From: Piliocolobus tephrosceles
Lineage: Eukaryota > Chordata > Mammalia > Primates > Cercopithecidae
DNA: 64,000 nucleotides
Direction of reading: 5' to 3'
NCBI RefSeq assembly: GCF_002776525.5
Contig: NC_045441.1
Span: forward strand, 122,617,655-122,681,654
Shown here: positions 36,570 to 48,868 of the stretch, piece after piece
Layout of the letters: each line of letters begins with the position of its first letter
Numbering within the stretch: position 1 is the first letter of the stretch
Notes under the pieces: model-generated
Database searches by the model: none
The model's input: the letters and a program-made list of their open reading frames with translations, nothing else
What the model was told of the DNA's origin: nothing
Made by a program: the position numbers and the translations under genes

Positions 36570-38640
36570 TTTTCACATTTACTGTAAACTTACTGAAACC
36601 AGCAGTGCAGTTCATTTGAGTAACCTTTTAAATTTTAGACTGTCCTCAAGTGTAGTGCATAAATAATATAGTTTAATTCCATGTTTTGAATTAACACATA
36701 ACATTCAGTATAAATAATGTATAATAATCAAATACCTATTGTAGATATGGAAATTTTTTTTTGGCAACAAAAGTGATAAAATAGTATTACTTTTTGTTTA
36801 ACCAAGCTGTCGACAGGTATTTTTCATTAGTTTAGTAGCTTGCTCAAGTCTACCCCCACACCACACACACACACCATCACCTTCAGACAGAAGAATTTTG
36901 CTTATTTCATAGGCAGAATCTTTCTTGTAGATGCAAGAGTTGACAAAGTACTGAAATTAGTGATATTAAGTTGTTCTTTCAGTCGTAAAGCATTTTAATA
37001 AGATACTTCAGTGGAAATATCATTAGACATGAATTTTGTCTAATACATGCTGATATTAGACAAAACACCTTTTCCTCAAGTCATGTTGAGAGGTTAAGAG
37101 AGAAATACAGGAAAAGATAAATATACAGCAGTGTGTGATTAATTGCCAAGTCCAGATATCATCTGTGGATCCTCTAGGAATTTAAAAGATAACTTCAGAT
37201 AGATTGGCCAGAGAAGGTTTTGCGCATGGGTTAGAAGCTGAACTGGTCCTTGAAAGAAGGCTAGGATTTAGGTATTTTGGAAAGATCATTTTAGACAGGG
37301 ATAATATGCATATATTCAGAACAGTGAGCACCTTACTGAATTTAGATCTAGATTCTGAAGAGGCTTCAATGAATTCAGTTGAGATGTTCTTTGTGGACTC
37401 CTTAAAGAACGGAACCACTTTATTTGTCTCTGCATTCTGGTGCCTTGTATTCTTAGTGCTTCCAAACCCCCTTATCTCCTGGTCTTTACAATGTTCCCCT
37501 TAAATTCCAATGAGAAGGTACTTGACACAGTTCCTGACACTTGGTAAGTACAAAGTAAATGCTGGTGGAATCTGAATTTGTAATTGTTATCTCTAAAAAT
37601 TCTATTTTGAATGAACTATAGGCAAATATTTTTTATAAGTGTGTCAATATTTACATATTACAGATAACCAATATAAAAGCATCTTTAGTAACTGAATTGC
37701 TAATTGAAAATGCTGGATCTTAGACACTTAATTGAGTCAACTGTCTCCAGAGAGTAATTTGGGTCTTTTCCAAGATGCATTAACTCTTTCAGGTCATTAG
37801 GGTGGCACTTATCTCATTGGAGCAGAAATTTAATAAACGGTATTCCTATAATGTAAGTAAATTAATGTGCCTCAAAAAGCCTGAAGTTTCACCATGGGTG
37901 TTGTAGTTGTACTCTGACGAGCGCATCTATGAATGTGAAACAGCAATAAGTAGCTGCTGTTTGGAGCATCTTACTTTCAATTTAGGTAACCTACTAGAGA
38001 GTCCCTACTTTAAGACACTGTGCCTAGATGTTGACAGAGATACAAAGAAGAGACCTGGCTGACAGGCAGCAGAGAAGGCAAATAACTGCAAGATGATATC
38101 CTTGAGTGATACAAACTGCTGTATGGGTTTTAATTAGAGACAGATATCATAGTTGACAGTCGAGATGGATGGTAATCTCCCAGAAGACCGGAATCATGGC
38201 TTTTTTGCACAATATGCTCATTCATGTTTATTCTCAGTATATAGATATGTATATGTATAAATATTAATATGAACAAATATGTAAATATGAGTTGAATAAA
38301 TCATAAACATATTTTACAGTTTTCATATATGTGCTTTTTTTCCTCATAAGAATATGAAATATTAATGTCTGGCATTGATCTAAAGTGACTATAGTAAGTA
38401 GGTGAAAACCAGGAAAAAAACCACAGCATCTTTTAGTGATATACGCCACTCACTGGTTCCCTGTAACCTCAACTTGAGTGTCAGTCTACTGGTGAGATAT
38501 TGACCTTTAGCTAGAAGAGAGTATAAGAATGATTTATTCTACCCACCAGCATGCTACACATTTACATCTGATGGGAAGATAGGGGCACATAGTTGTCATC
38601 ATAAGACCAAGGGGAAGTGATGTAAAAAGACCAGTGCAAA
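36570..38640. other. Unique DNA
   Basis: Contains a 12-bp-arm hairpin (37034-37065) and a possible reversed L2 scrap near 37200-37320. The ORF at 37204-37503 has no recognisable domain. Confidence 0.5.
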
Positions 38641-38650
38641 AAGAACTTTC

Positions 38651-38955
38651 TTTTTTTTTTTTTTTTTTTTTGAGGCGAAGTCTCGCTCTGTCACCCGGAC
38701 TGGAGTGCAGTGGCCGGATCTCAGCTCACTGCAAGCTTCGCCTCCCGGGTTTACGCCATTCTCCTGCCTCCGCCTCCCGAGGAGCTGGGACTACAGGCGC
38801 CCGCCACCTCGCCCGGCTAGTTTTTGTATTTTTTTTTTGTAGAGACGGGGTTTCACTGTGTTAGCCAGGATGGTCTCGATCTCCTGACCTCGTGATCCGC
38901 CCATCTCGGCCTCCCAAAGTGCTGGGATTACAGGCTTGAGCCACTGCGCCTGGCC
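38651..38955 (-). repeat. Young AluY, Old World monkey type (reversed)
   Basis: Near-consensus. Contains ggccggatctcagctcactg and caggcttgagccactgcgcc, the reverse of the monkey-type markers. Perfect target duplication aagaactttc at 38641-38650 and 38956-38965. Confidence 0.97.
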
Positions 38956-39259
38956 AAGAACTTTCAAAAGAAGAAGGTAGAGGTAACACTTCCACGAGAA
39001 GATAAAACTTCAAAGCTATAAGCCCCTCCCTCTGTTTCCTCATGCATGGGGTTGGCTTCATCTCCATGCATGTAAGTCTGATTAGTAACATCTGAATGGA
39101 GCAAAAGTAGCTTGCTAAAATCCATTAAATTCTACTTAGATTCACTTTCTTGATCTCATACCCCAAGCTTTAAAAAAAAAAAAATTGTTTTTCCCTGATA
39201 CCTGATATATAGCTAATATTCCCTTTACTTGATAAATGGAAGAGTAGTTAATGGCAGGA

Positions 39260-40060
39260 AAAAAATTAGATAAATTTAGACTCGATGGAAAGCCTTTGGG
39301 AGTTATTTAGGAAACAGGAAATAAAATTTTAGTTTAATCAACTGGTAATGATGTAAAAGGAACCAATAGGATCTAATCCTACAGAGGTTGATTGGGGCTG
39401 TGTTGTGAGAAGTGCTGAATAATAATGAGAAGATAGAGATTTATTTATTTCGAAGGCATGGAGGAAGCCATTGAAGGACTTGTCAGAGGAATGAAAACAT
39501 TGAGTTTAATCTGGTAGCAGGTTGTGGGATAGACTGTCATGAGATGCATAAAGCAGGATATGGCCAGTGGGAGACTGTTTTAATAATCTGCATGAAAGAT
39601 AATGAGGACTTGATTTAGAAAGATGAGTATGGGAATGAAAATATTTAGAAGAGGAACTGGATGTGAAATGTGTACTATTAAGTCTGTAGGATTTGGCAGG
39701 TGATTTGGAGAACAAGACTGAGAAGAGCCACAATGAATTACACATTTTGATCCCAGGTGATCAGAAGAATGATGACATTAAGGAGTTCCCCACCTTTGGT
39801 CCCCTTCCTCCCTTTGAGGAGAGGTGGTAGTAGAGAGTTTACCTGGTCAGGCTGAGTTTGTTGGACCCATGCTTTAGCATTTCCTAAAATTTGCTGCATT
39901 ATTTTGACCTGCTTACTGTGATATGGATGTGAGAACCCAGACATTCTTGCAGGCAATGGCAGTGTATCTTTGGAGCTTGAGAGAAAGTATGATGTAAGAG
40001 GGATAATTGGGAATCATTCAGAATGTAGAAATAATAAAAATGGAAGAAAGCAGGAGCAAG
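39260..40060 (-). repeat. L2 block (reversed)
   Basis: 'gaggaagccattgaaggactt', 'agactgttttaataatctgc', 'gaaagataatgaggacttg', 'gtctgtaggatttggcaggtg' track the reversed L2 ORF2-3' region (ggaagccattggagggtttt ... gctattgcaataatccagg). Confidence 0.6.
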
Positions 40061-40084
40061 GGTTAGGATATTTTACTTCCATGG

Positions 40085-40208
40085 TTTGACTACCACATTT
40101 TACAGCCTAACTACTAATACTCAAGTAATAGTCTTAAGTATTAGTGTTAGTTCTTACAACCTAACTACTAATGCTCAAGTAGTTAGGTTGTAAAATACGG
40201 TAATCAAA
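40085..40208. repeat. Complex inverted and direct repeat cluster
   Basis: tttgactaccacattttaca... (40085-40114) is the reverse complement of 40179-40208 with 4 differences in 30. Inside, ttacaacctaactac (40154-40168) and gtagttaggttgtaa (40179-40193) form a perfect 15-bp hairpin with a 10-nt loop. cctaactactaatactcaag at about 40106 and cctaactactaatgctcaag at 40160 are direct repeats. Confidence 0.9.
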
Positions 40209-40394
40209 CTCATTGAAGTGAAAGAAAACATTCCAAAAGTTTAGAGAATGAGTATTAGCAAAAGCCTGAATTTGGTGATTGAGACCTTTATTGTAGAGCA
40301 AAGGGGAAGAGGAAAGAAGGAAAAGAATGATAATTGTGAGGAGATGATGAAGATACACAGATAATTTCATTTACACATTCATGAACTCATTTAC

Positions 40395-40545
40395 ACTTAT
40401 AAATTGATTACTGTGCTTCAGGCAGTGTTCTAAGTGGAATATTCATTTGACCCTGATGATAGTACTGTGGAATAGATGATATTATTTCTGTTTTACAGAT
40501 GAAGAAACTGAGGTTCTGAGAGGTAATATCATAGATATATAGTTA
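40395..40545 (-). repeat. MIR (reversed)
   Basis: 'gcttcaggcagtgttctaag', 'ttctgttttacagatgaag', 'aaactgaggttctgagaggt' follow the reversed MIR consensus. Confidence 0.8.
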
Positions 40546-40599
40546 CTGGAATATATTAGAAAAGAAACAGATTTCTGAGCCTTATCCTGAAAGATGATA

Positions 40600-40910
40600 A
40601 TAGTCTGTTATGTGCTAAGCATTTTATATGCATTATTAAAAATTTTTTCATATTAATTCCATGAAGTAGTTCTTTTTCTGTTTCCACCTTTTAAGTTCAA
40701 GGGTACATTTGCAGGATGTGCAGGTTTGTTACATAGGTAAATGTGTGCTTCTATGAAGTAGTTCTATTATTATCTTTTATTATTATTTTTATTTCACAAA
40801 TGAGAGAAGTGAAGCTTAGAAAGATTAAGTAACTTGACCAGGGTCACATAACTAATAAGTAGTAGAGTTGATTTCAAGCACAGACTTTCTGCGTTTTTAT
40901 ATGACCCTCT
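40600..40910 (-). repeat. Second MIR (reversed), interrupted by a short L1
   Basis: 'tgttatgtgctaagcatttta' before and 'tgagagaagtgaagcttaga', 'gtaacttgaccagggtcac', 'ataactaataagtagtagag' after a 79-bp L1 insertion. Confidence 0.8.
40674..40752 (-). mobile_element. Very short 5'-truncated L1 (reversed)
   Basis: T-rich start, then 'taagttcaagggtacatttg', 'caggatgtgcaggtttgtta', 'cataggtaaatgtgtg', the reversed L1 3' end. Perfect 13-bp target duplication atgaagtagttct at 40661-40673 and 40753-40765. Confidence 0.92.
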
Positions 40911-41271
40911 CATTTTGTAGTTCTAAGGCAGGCACATGAGTTTCTATTTTAACAGAGTTCTCCAAGTGATTCCTATGTGCAGACCAATCTTCCCAGAATT
41001 TTAGCACAAACTGAGAAGGAAGAGGTCTATATTTTTTGGGAGGAGATAAAACATTGTGGACAAAGAGAACTCAGAGTTGGTGACCTTATAGATGGAGTAT
41101 TTCCTAAGGACACAGAATCCTAAAGAATAGTAGAGTGGAGGTTATTGGAATCTAGGAGACTGAGAAAGACTCTGTGATGGTAGAAGGAGTCAATATATTA
41201 TGATGAAACATATTAGTCTTACAACAGAGTAAAATTGTGCTAATTAATTAATTAACAATTAACCAGTAGCC
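40911..41271. other. Unique purine-rich DNA
   Basis: No element assigned; could be diverged L2. Confidence 0.4.
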
Positions 41272-41280
41272 GAAGTGTTT

Positions 41281-41577
41281 TTTTTTGGAGTTAGGGTCTC
41301 ACTCTGTCGTCCAGATTGGAGTGCAGTAGTGCAGTCATAGCTCACGGTAGTCTTGAACTCCTGGGCTCAAAGGATCTTCCTGGGTCAGCCTCCCAAGAAG
41401 CTGAGACTACAGGCACATGCACACCTGGCTAGTTTTTAATTTTTTTTTTTTTTTTGGTAGAGACAGGGCCTCACTATTGTTACCCAGGCCGGTCTTGAAT
41501 TACTGGTCTCAAGCAGTCCTCCCGCCTTGGCCTCCCAAAGTGTTAGGATTATAGGCATGTGCCACTGCACCCAGCCT
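41281..41577 (-). repeat. AluJ-type (reversed)
   Basis: 'ggtctcactctgtcgtccag', 'gtagtcttgaactcctgggc', 'gacagggcctcactattgtt'. Near-matching flanks gaagtgttt / gaagttttt. Confidence 0.92.
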
Positions 41578-41790
41578 GAAGTTTTTGTAATGGGGTAAGA
41601 CAGTTCTAGAGTTTGGTAGTCAAAGTTGAAGAGAAAAGGGGAGAAAGCAATGTAAATAGGTAGAATGAACTTTAAAGTATGTGTAAATGAAATGGGCGGA
41701 GAATATATTGAAGCTATAGTTAGGAATATACCTTTGAATGTTGAGACCATTTTTGTGCCATCCCCTAGCATTATCTCTTTTATTTGTCTT

Positions 41791-42093
41791 TTTTTTTTTT
41801 TTTTTTTTTTTTAATGGAGTCTTGCTTTGTCACCCAGACTGGAGTGCAGGTGGCACCATCTCGGCTCACTGCAGCTCCGCCTCCCAGGATCACGCCATTC
41901 TCCTGCCTTAGCCTCCCGAGTAGCTGGGACTACAGGCGCCTGCCACCATGCCCGGCTGATTTTTTGTGCTTTTTCAGTAGAGACAGGGTTTCACCATGTT
42001 AGCCAGGATGGTCTTGATCTCCTGACCTCGTGATCTGCCTGCCTCAGCCTCCCAAAGTGCTGGGATTACAGGCATGAGCCACCGCGCCTGGCC
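41791..42093 (-). repeat. Alu (reversed), S/Y type
   Basis: Long T tail, 'cctcccaggatcacgccatt', 'gtagctgggactacaggcgcc', 'tctcctgacctcgtgatctg', ending cgcgcctggcc. Confidence 0.95.
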
Positions 42094-42149
42094 AACTTGT
42101 CTTTGCTTTTTAAGAGTGAAAGTAGAAATAACAAACTATTGAAATACCA

Positions 42150-42622
42150 TGAAATCCAAAATACATGGAGGAAAAATTGACTGAAAGGAGTAGTGGAAAA
42201 ATTCAGTAATTATGGTTGGTGATTTTTTAAAATAATGAATACTCTTTTTCAACAATTAATAGAACAACTAGAAGAAAATACAGAGAAGACTTGAGCAACA
42301 CTATTAACCACCCTGATTTAAACTGACATGTATGGTACAGTCAACACCATCAGAATTCAGATGATCTCAAGGTCATATGGAATATTCTCCATGTGAGTCT
42401 ATGTACTAGATCACCAAGTAAATCTCAATACATTTAAAAGAATTGAAATCACACAAAATATATCCTCTGACCACAACAGAATTAAACAAAAAAAGGAAAG
42501 ACATTTGTAGGTCCCCAAATATTTGGAAAGAGGACAACAAACTTGTGAATATACTATGGGTAAAAGAAGAAAGACCTAAAATGAATAATCATATATTTTC
42601 ATCCCAAGAGCTAGAAAAAGGA
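42150..42622 (+). mobile_element. Old L1M ORF2 fragment (forward), part 1
   Basis: 'gaacaactagaagaaaataca', 'caacaccatcagaattcag', 'ccacaacagaattaaacaaa', 'ccaaatatttggaaagagg' follow L1 ORF2 nucleotide order. Reading frames are broken. Interrupted by an Alu. Confidence 0.7.
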
Positions 42623-42630
42623 GAAAACTC

Positions 42631-42936
42631 AGCCGGAGCAGTGGCTCACACCTGTAATCCCAGCATTTTGGGAGGCTGAGGTGGGTGGATCACCTGAGGT
42701 CAGGAGTTCAAGACCAGCCTGGCCAAAATGGTGAAACCGTGTCTCTACTAAAAATACAAAAAAGTAGCTGGGCTTGGTAGTAGGGGTCTGTAATCCCAAC
42801 TACTCAGGAGACTGAGGCAGGAGAATCACTTTAACCCAGGAAGTGGAGGTTGCAGTGAGCCAAGATCACACCATTGTACTCCAGCCTGGGCAACAAGAGT
42901 GAAATTTCATCTCAAAAAAAAAAAAAAAAAAAAAAA
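42631..42936 (+). repeat. Alu nested in L1M
   Basis: Full-length, A tail 42914-42936. Target duplication gaaaactc at 42623-42630 and 42937-42944. Confidence 0.95.
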
Positions 42937-43765
42937 GAAAACTCAAAGCCAAAGCAAGCAGAAGTTAGGAAATAATAAAGGTAAACTGACAATCAATGAA
43001 ATAAAAATCAGGACAACTGTAGAGAAGAACAATGGAACCAAACAGAGGTCTTTTGAAAAGATCAAAAATTGATATATCTTAACCAACCAATTAAAAAAAA
43101 GGGAGATCTAAAGAATACCAAAATCAGGAAATGAAAGAGGAGATGTAACTACAGACTCTATACAGAAATTAAAAGGATTCTGAGACTACTATGATATGCC
43201 AGTCAGACAATGTAGATGAAACAGACAAATTTCTATAAAGACACAAAGGACCAAAAGTGACCCAAGAAGAAATAGAAAATCTGAATTGTCCTATAACAAA
43301 TAAATTAGTAATTAAAAATTTTCCTGCACATTATGTAATTCACACAAATATTCTGTCAAACATTTAAAGATGAAATAATACCAGTCCTTTGCAAACTCTT
43401 TCAGAAAATAGAGAAACAGTTTCCAATGCATCCTAGTAGGCCAGTTTTACCCTAATAACAAAGCCAAAGTATGATAGGAAACTGTAGACTTACAAACATA
43501 AGTATAATAATGTTGAACAAAATATTAACAAGTTGAATGTATTGACATAGAAACTGTGTTATACCATGATTCATTGGGATTTATTTTAAAAGTCAATTAA
43601 TGTATTACCATATTAATAAAGAGCCAAAGTCACATAATCATCTCAATAGATATGGAAAAGCATTTGACCTCCACTGATTATTCATTAAAAAAGGAAACTT
43701 ACTTAACCTCATAAAAGACACTGGTGAAAAACCTGCAACTAGCATCACCAAGGAACTTTTTGACC
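42937..43765 (+). mobile_element. Old L1M ORF2 fragment (forward), part 2
   Basis: 'aatcaatgaaataaaaatcag', 'gaatgtattgacatagaaac', 'atctcaatagatatggaaaa', 'gcatttgacctccactgatt' and 'acctgcaactagcatcacc' match the reverse transcriptase region of L1 at DNA level, with many stops. Inactive. Confidence 0.75.
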
Positions 43766-45890
43766 TAATGCAAATTTATTAACTTATCGAACATGGAAAT
43801 ACCATCAATCTTAACCTATTCACATTATTTATCTCAAGTTCAAGGGAGTATATTCAAAACAAAATTTATTGCCGCCATGCACTACAAAACCCATTTTTCA
43901 TGCATTCTTAACTATTGTTCATAGAACTGTAATTTTTAAAATCCCTCATATAGCAATCTTTTAGCCATTGCTTTTATTTCTCCTTTTTTCTCCTTTTTTT
44001 TTCAGAATGACTGATTAAATTTTGTTCATTTTTTTTTTTTCTCTGCCTTGACTCTTAAATTGGTCCTAATTGTATAATCTTATTGCCACTGCTTTAGTTT
44101 AAAACCTTTTAATTTTCTAAATTGAGCTGTCTTGGTAGGTTGTCTCTTCTTGGTCTCCTTCCTTTATAGGATTTTCCTGATCATTCTTTTTGCCCCCAAT
44201 CCCATTTCCTTCCAGTCAATGATTTTGTATGCTGTCAGATCAATTTACATACAGCATATTTATCACCATTTTATTTGCCTGTTTAAAACTCTTCTTTCGT
44301 TGCCTCATTTTGTATTTGGCTGCAGTTTGTGAGTTTGTTATTACAGATTTTTTTTTTTTTTTTTTAAAGATTCTTGGACGTTTGTCAGTGTACTCCCTTT
44401 CCAGGCTTACCTCTCGTTGGTCATTTTAATGTCACCTGAAATATTTGTTAGTTACTGAAGACAACTTAAATGTTCCCAGCACTATTTCTTTGCTTATTCT
44501 GTTCTGTGCCTTCTTTTTTTTTTTTTTTTTTTTTGGATTTTCACACATTCTAAGATTCAATTTATGTCCTTCTGTAGTTCCATGATCTTGAATGCTTTTT
44601 TTGTTGCCCTAGTTAGAAGCCATCTTGTCCTCCTATAAATGCACTTAGCCATATTTTTGTCCTGATGTTTTACCACTTACTCCTTTGTGTTGTCATTCAT
44701 GTATGTCTCTATTACTAGATAAGTACACTGAGGGACGGATTTATTTTTGAGTCCTGGTTTTATATCTAGCATAATACTTTGCATATTTTCTGTGTTAAAT
44801 AAATATATATTTAAAATGAATGAAAGCATTTGGAAGCTATTAAAACTGGGCTTTCTTTGCTAAGAGCTATTCTCTTGGGAAAAAGAAAAAAACAAAACAT
44901 GAGTAGTTTGATCAGATGTTTGATACAGGACCAAAAATACATGTGTACTCTTGGAAGTTTTTGATTTGTTTTATTCTGAACACTAATGAACCGTTCACAA
45001 GACCATATAGCATTAGTGATTTTAATTGTACAACTGCCATTGACCATGAGTATAATTGAGCAGGCATCCGCTTTGTTTTCAAAATGATGATTTTTCCTTT
45101 GCTTTCCTTACTGCAGAATATTTTAGACTTTATACAATGGGGAAATTAGACTGCTATATTGAAAAAATAACTTTTTCTGTTATTTTTTTCTGTTATTAAC
45201 ATTCTATTCATAGTAAATCTATGAGGAAAACCCGATAATTTTTGGTAATTTAAAATGGACATCCTAACTTAAAAGTATTACTATATTATTTCAGTCTCTT
45301 GGCTATAATGTTTTCAGGAATCAAGGTTATAATTTGGTGGATATATTACCCTGATTTTGTCTCTTATCCTTTTCAAGTGCTTTTGAGACATGCTGTATTG
45401 GGTACTATACTTTCTGCTTGGGCTCTTCCCTTGCTCCATGAAAACCAGGAGGCGCCTTCTGGCAGAAAGCCAGAGGAATTCTCCTAATGTGCTTCCTTGT
45501 TTCTTCCAGGGATCATAACTGTCAGTTTCTGCCTAATTTGATTCCTCTCTAGGGTCTTCAAATTCTTATTTTTTAGTATTTTTTTTTTTTTGGCTTTTAC
45601 AATTATCAGCAAGAGGACCAGTTCAATGAGAACTGCTTTGCTGTACCCAGAATACAAACTCTTGGGAACTTACATTTTAAAAGAGCAAGTTATTGAAAAT
45701 TCCAGTATTTAATATAGGCACATTTAAAATATTGCCCAAGAGAAGTTGAGTCTTAGTTCATGTTGAGAGCTTGAGGTGATGTTTTTGTGTTACTATTTCT
45801 CATGTCTATTATCAGATTCATCAAGGAGGACCAATGTACTATGGTTTAATGTAAATCACTGAATATGTGAAGTTAGTAGTCAAGAAAATT
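43766..45890. other. Unique AT-rich DNA
   Basis: T tracts at 44025-44040, 44348-44365 and 44513-44534. A possible forward L2 3' end at about 44725-44823 ('aaataaatatatatttaaaatgaatgaa'). Confidence 0.5.
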
Positions 45891-46179
45891 GGGGCAGGAC
45901 GTAGTGGCTCACGCCTGTAATCCCAGCACTTTGGGAGGCCGAGGCGGGCGGATCACGAGGTCAGGAGATCGTGACCGTCCTGGCTAACACGGTGAAACCC
46001 CGTCTCTACTAAAAGTACAGAAATTAGCGTAGTGTGGTGGCACGCACCTGTAATCCCTGCTACTCAGGAGAGTGAGGCAGGAGAATTGCTTGAACCTGGG
46101 AGGCATTGGATTCAGTGAGCCGAGATCGTGCCATTGCACTCCAGCCTGGGCGACAGAGTGAGACTCTGTCTTAAAAAAA
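45891..46179 (+). repeat. Alu (forward)
   Basis: Two-arm Alu with a short tail. Contains 'gaggcgggcggatcacgagg' and 'gagatcgtgccattgcactc'. Confidence 0.94.
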
Positions 46180-46334
46180 GGTAAGAAAAACAAATAAAAG
46201 GAAAATGGGGTTCATAGTTGTACAGTTTGAAATGTGTGCAAACCACTACTCCTGTTTTTATGAGATACCAGTATTCTGCAAAGATAGTAATTTTGGTATA
46301 AATGGCAATAGATGCATGTTAATGTATACTCATT

Positions 46335-46644
46335 GGCCGGGCGCGGTGGCTCAAGCCTGTAATCCCAACACTTTGGGAGGCCGAGACGGGGAGATCACGA
46401 GGTCAGGAGATCGAGACCATCCTGGCTAACATGGCGAAACCCCGTCTCTACTAAAAAATACAAACAACTAGCTGGGCGAGGTGGCAAGCGCTGTAGTCTC
46501 AGCTGCTCGGGAGGCTGAGGCAGGAGAATGGCGGGAACCCGGGAGGCGGAGCTTGCAGTGAGCTGAGATCCGGCCACTGCACTCCAGCCTGGGCGGCAGA
46601 GGGAGACTCCGTCTCAAAAAAAAAAAAAAAATGAATAAAAAAAA
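46335..46644 (+). repeat. Young AluY, Old World monkey type
   Basis: ggccgggcgcggtggctcaa, ctagctgggcgaggtggcaa, gatccggccactgcactcc. Flanks aatgtatactcat (46321-46333) and aatgtatatatatactcat (46645-46663) are a target duplication in which one copy gained six bases of TA. Confidence 0.96.
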
Positions 46645-46959
46645 AATGTATATATATACTCATCAATCCATAAGTATCTTAGTGAAGGAACAAATACTCA
46701 TTTAAGCTAAAAATATATATTAGATGCTCCAAAGACGTTTTATCTGTGTTTAAAAGTCACAACCATCCCTTTTCTTTTAAATTTTATTTGTATTGTAGAT
46801 TTTTGTACTGAGGATTAATTTAAGAGTTCATTCTACTTTGGAAACTATTTTTAATTTGCTTATAACAGCATATTCATTAAGGCTTCTTACATACTTTTTA
46901 AAAAAATGTTCAGCAGTTTGTTGTATTTTTTTGATTTGCTGGTCCGTTGCATGGCTCTA

Positions 46960-47900
46960 TGGTGGAAGTAAAGAAATGTAATGCTTTAAGGAACATACAA
47001 ATTGGGGGTAGTCAGGTGTCTTTTTTATTAAATAAGGACTAATAATATCAGGCAGTTTTTGATGAATACTTATTGAATGATGTAGAAAATGGGTATTTTA
47101 AGAGTTCAGGAAAGGGTATAGCCAACTAGAGTGGCCTGGGAAGGGCTCATTGAAGAAAAAACATTGGAATTGTTCTTGGAAGGGTTTGTTGGTATTTATT
47201 TAGGAGAGAAGGTAATCTAGATTAGGCCTTTTAGAAATGAAAATGCCCACATATATTAAGGGAAGAGTTAAGTAATTTTGATTACAGTGTTGGGTTCACA
47301 TTTAAGAGAATAAGATACACTTGGAAATATGTATTGAAGTCAGAATATTGTAGATGATGAAAGGAGTAGCCTTCTGATGATAGCAGCAGTGTTTTAGGAC
47401 TGTCTGTTGATAGTATGTGAGGAGGACTGGAAGGGTAAGAGATGAGAGGCAGAAAATTCAGTGAATACTAATTGAACTAAGTTGGTGGCTGTCAAAATGG
47501 ACAGAAATGGGCAAACTAGTAGAGAGTTGAGGAATAGTCATTAATGATCTTGAGGACTAATTCCTTTCTGGGCACAAAGGGTATGGGAATGTATCAAAAG
47601 ATGGTTCTGAAGTTTTAAACCTGAGAAAGTAGTGAAAATAAGAAACTACCAACAAAAAAAGAAGACAGAAGTAATTAATGCTTTTATGGGAAGATGATTT
47701 AGGTTTCAGAGAAGTTGATTTTATTAGTGAAATATGTGAATGTATATCAAGCATGCAGTCACAGATGTGGGACTAGAGCTCAGGAGAGAAATGAGGAATC
47801 AATCACATTGTGATAAAGGAAACAGTAGATGTAAAGGCTACTTTTTAAAGTTTGGGACCCAAAGACAAAAGGAAAATAAGATTATAGATATAGTATAAGG
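46960..47900 (-). repeat. L2 block (reversed)
   Basis: 'ggcctgggaagggctcattg', then 'ttaggtttcagagaagttga', 'gggactagagctcaggagag' and 'aaatgaggaatc' follow the reversed L2 ORF2 region (gtctggagctcaggagagaggtctggg). Highly diverged; borders approximate. Confidence 0.5.
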
Positions 47901-48599
47901 ACCAATGTAAGATTTTTGTTGAGAAAGTAGGATAAGTATGTGTTTGCAGATTGAAAGCAGAAGTGGGTGGATAGGAATAGACTAACAATGCCGAGTGGTA
48001 ACAGTTAAGGGGACTTTACTGATGGTGAGAAAGAGCAAAATGATCTTAAAATACCTGTGTTTTGAGGTCAGTATTTTATTACACAAGGCCTTAATCATTG
48101 GATTCTAGGACAGCAAGTGCCTCAAAAGAGTTACTTGGATTAATGCATTTTCACGCTTTAGTAGAAACATCACTCTGTCACGTTGGTGTTAACCATCTGA
48201 AATATGAGTGAAACAATGCATGTATTTACATCTTTTTGTGTTATATTAATTTGAAATTCTTTTCTGGTTTACTGGTCTTTTTGATTACATATTGCTGAAA
48301 ATCTTATCTTATTAGTAGCAGTGACAAATATACAATATAATTTAGTCCCTGCCTTGAGTTGTTACTAGAGACCCAACTCAATATTCTCCCCGACCATTGG
48401 GTAGTTTGGGTGATGTATTAACAGAGATAGTATTTATCATTATATTATTTCATTCACATACTGAATAATACTCTAGTGGCTTCATAAATAAATAAAAAAG
48501 ATTTACCAGTCTATTGACATGTTTTGTACTTTCCAGGTGTAATCCTTATTGGATTGAAATAAGAAAATGAAATAAAGTCCATTTACTGCCACCTATAGA
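47901..48599. other. Unique AT-rich DNA
   Basis: No element or exon recognised. Confidence 0.5.
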
Positions 48600-48868
48600 C
48601 CTGTGCTTATTTAGGTGCTCTTGTGTTGGGTGCATATATATTTACTATTGTTATATTCTCTTGCAGAATTGACCCCTTTATTAATGATCTTTTTTATCTT
48701 TTTTACAGTTTTTGACTTAAAGTCTATTTTGTCTGGTATTGGTATAGCAAATCCTACTCTTTTGTGTTTTCCATTTGTATGGAATATCTTTTCCCATATC
48801 TTTACTTTTAGTCCGTGTGTCTTTATAGGCAAAGTGAGTTTCTTGCATGCACCACATTACTGGGTCTT
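48600..48868 (-). mobile_element. L1 ORF2 fragment (reversed), part 1
   Basis: 'ttgtgttgggtgcatatata', 'aattgacccctttattaatg', 'acttaaagtctattttgtct', 'agtgagtttcttgcatgcac' match reversed L1 ORF2. Interrupted by an Alu. Confidence 0.85.
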
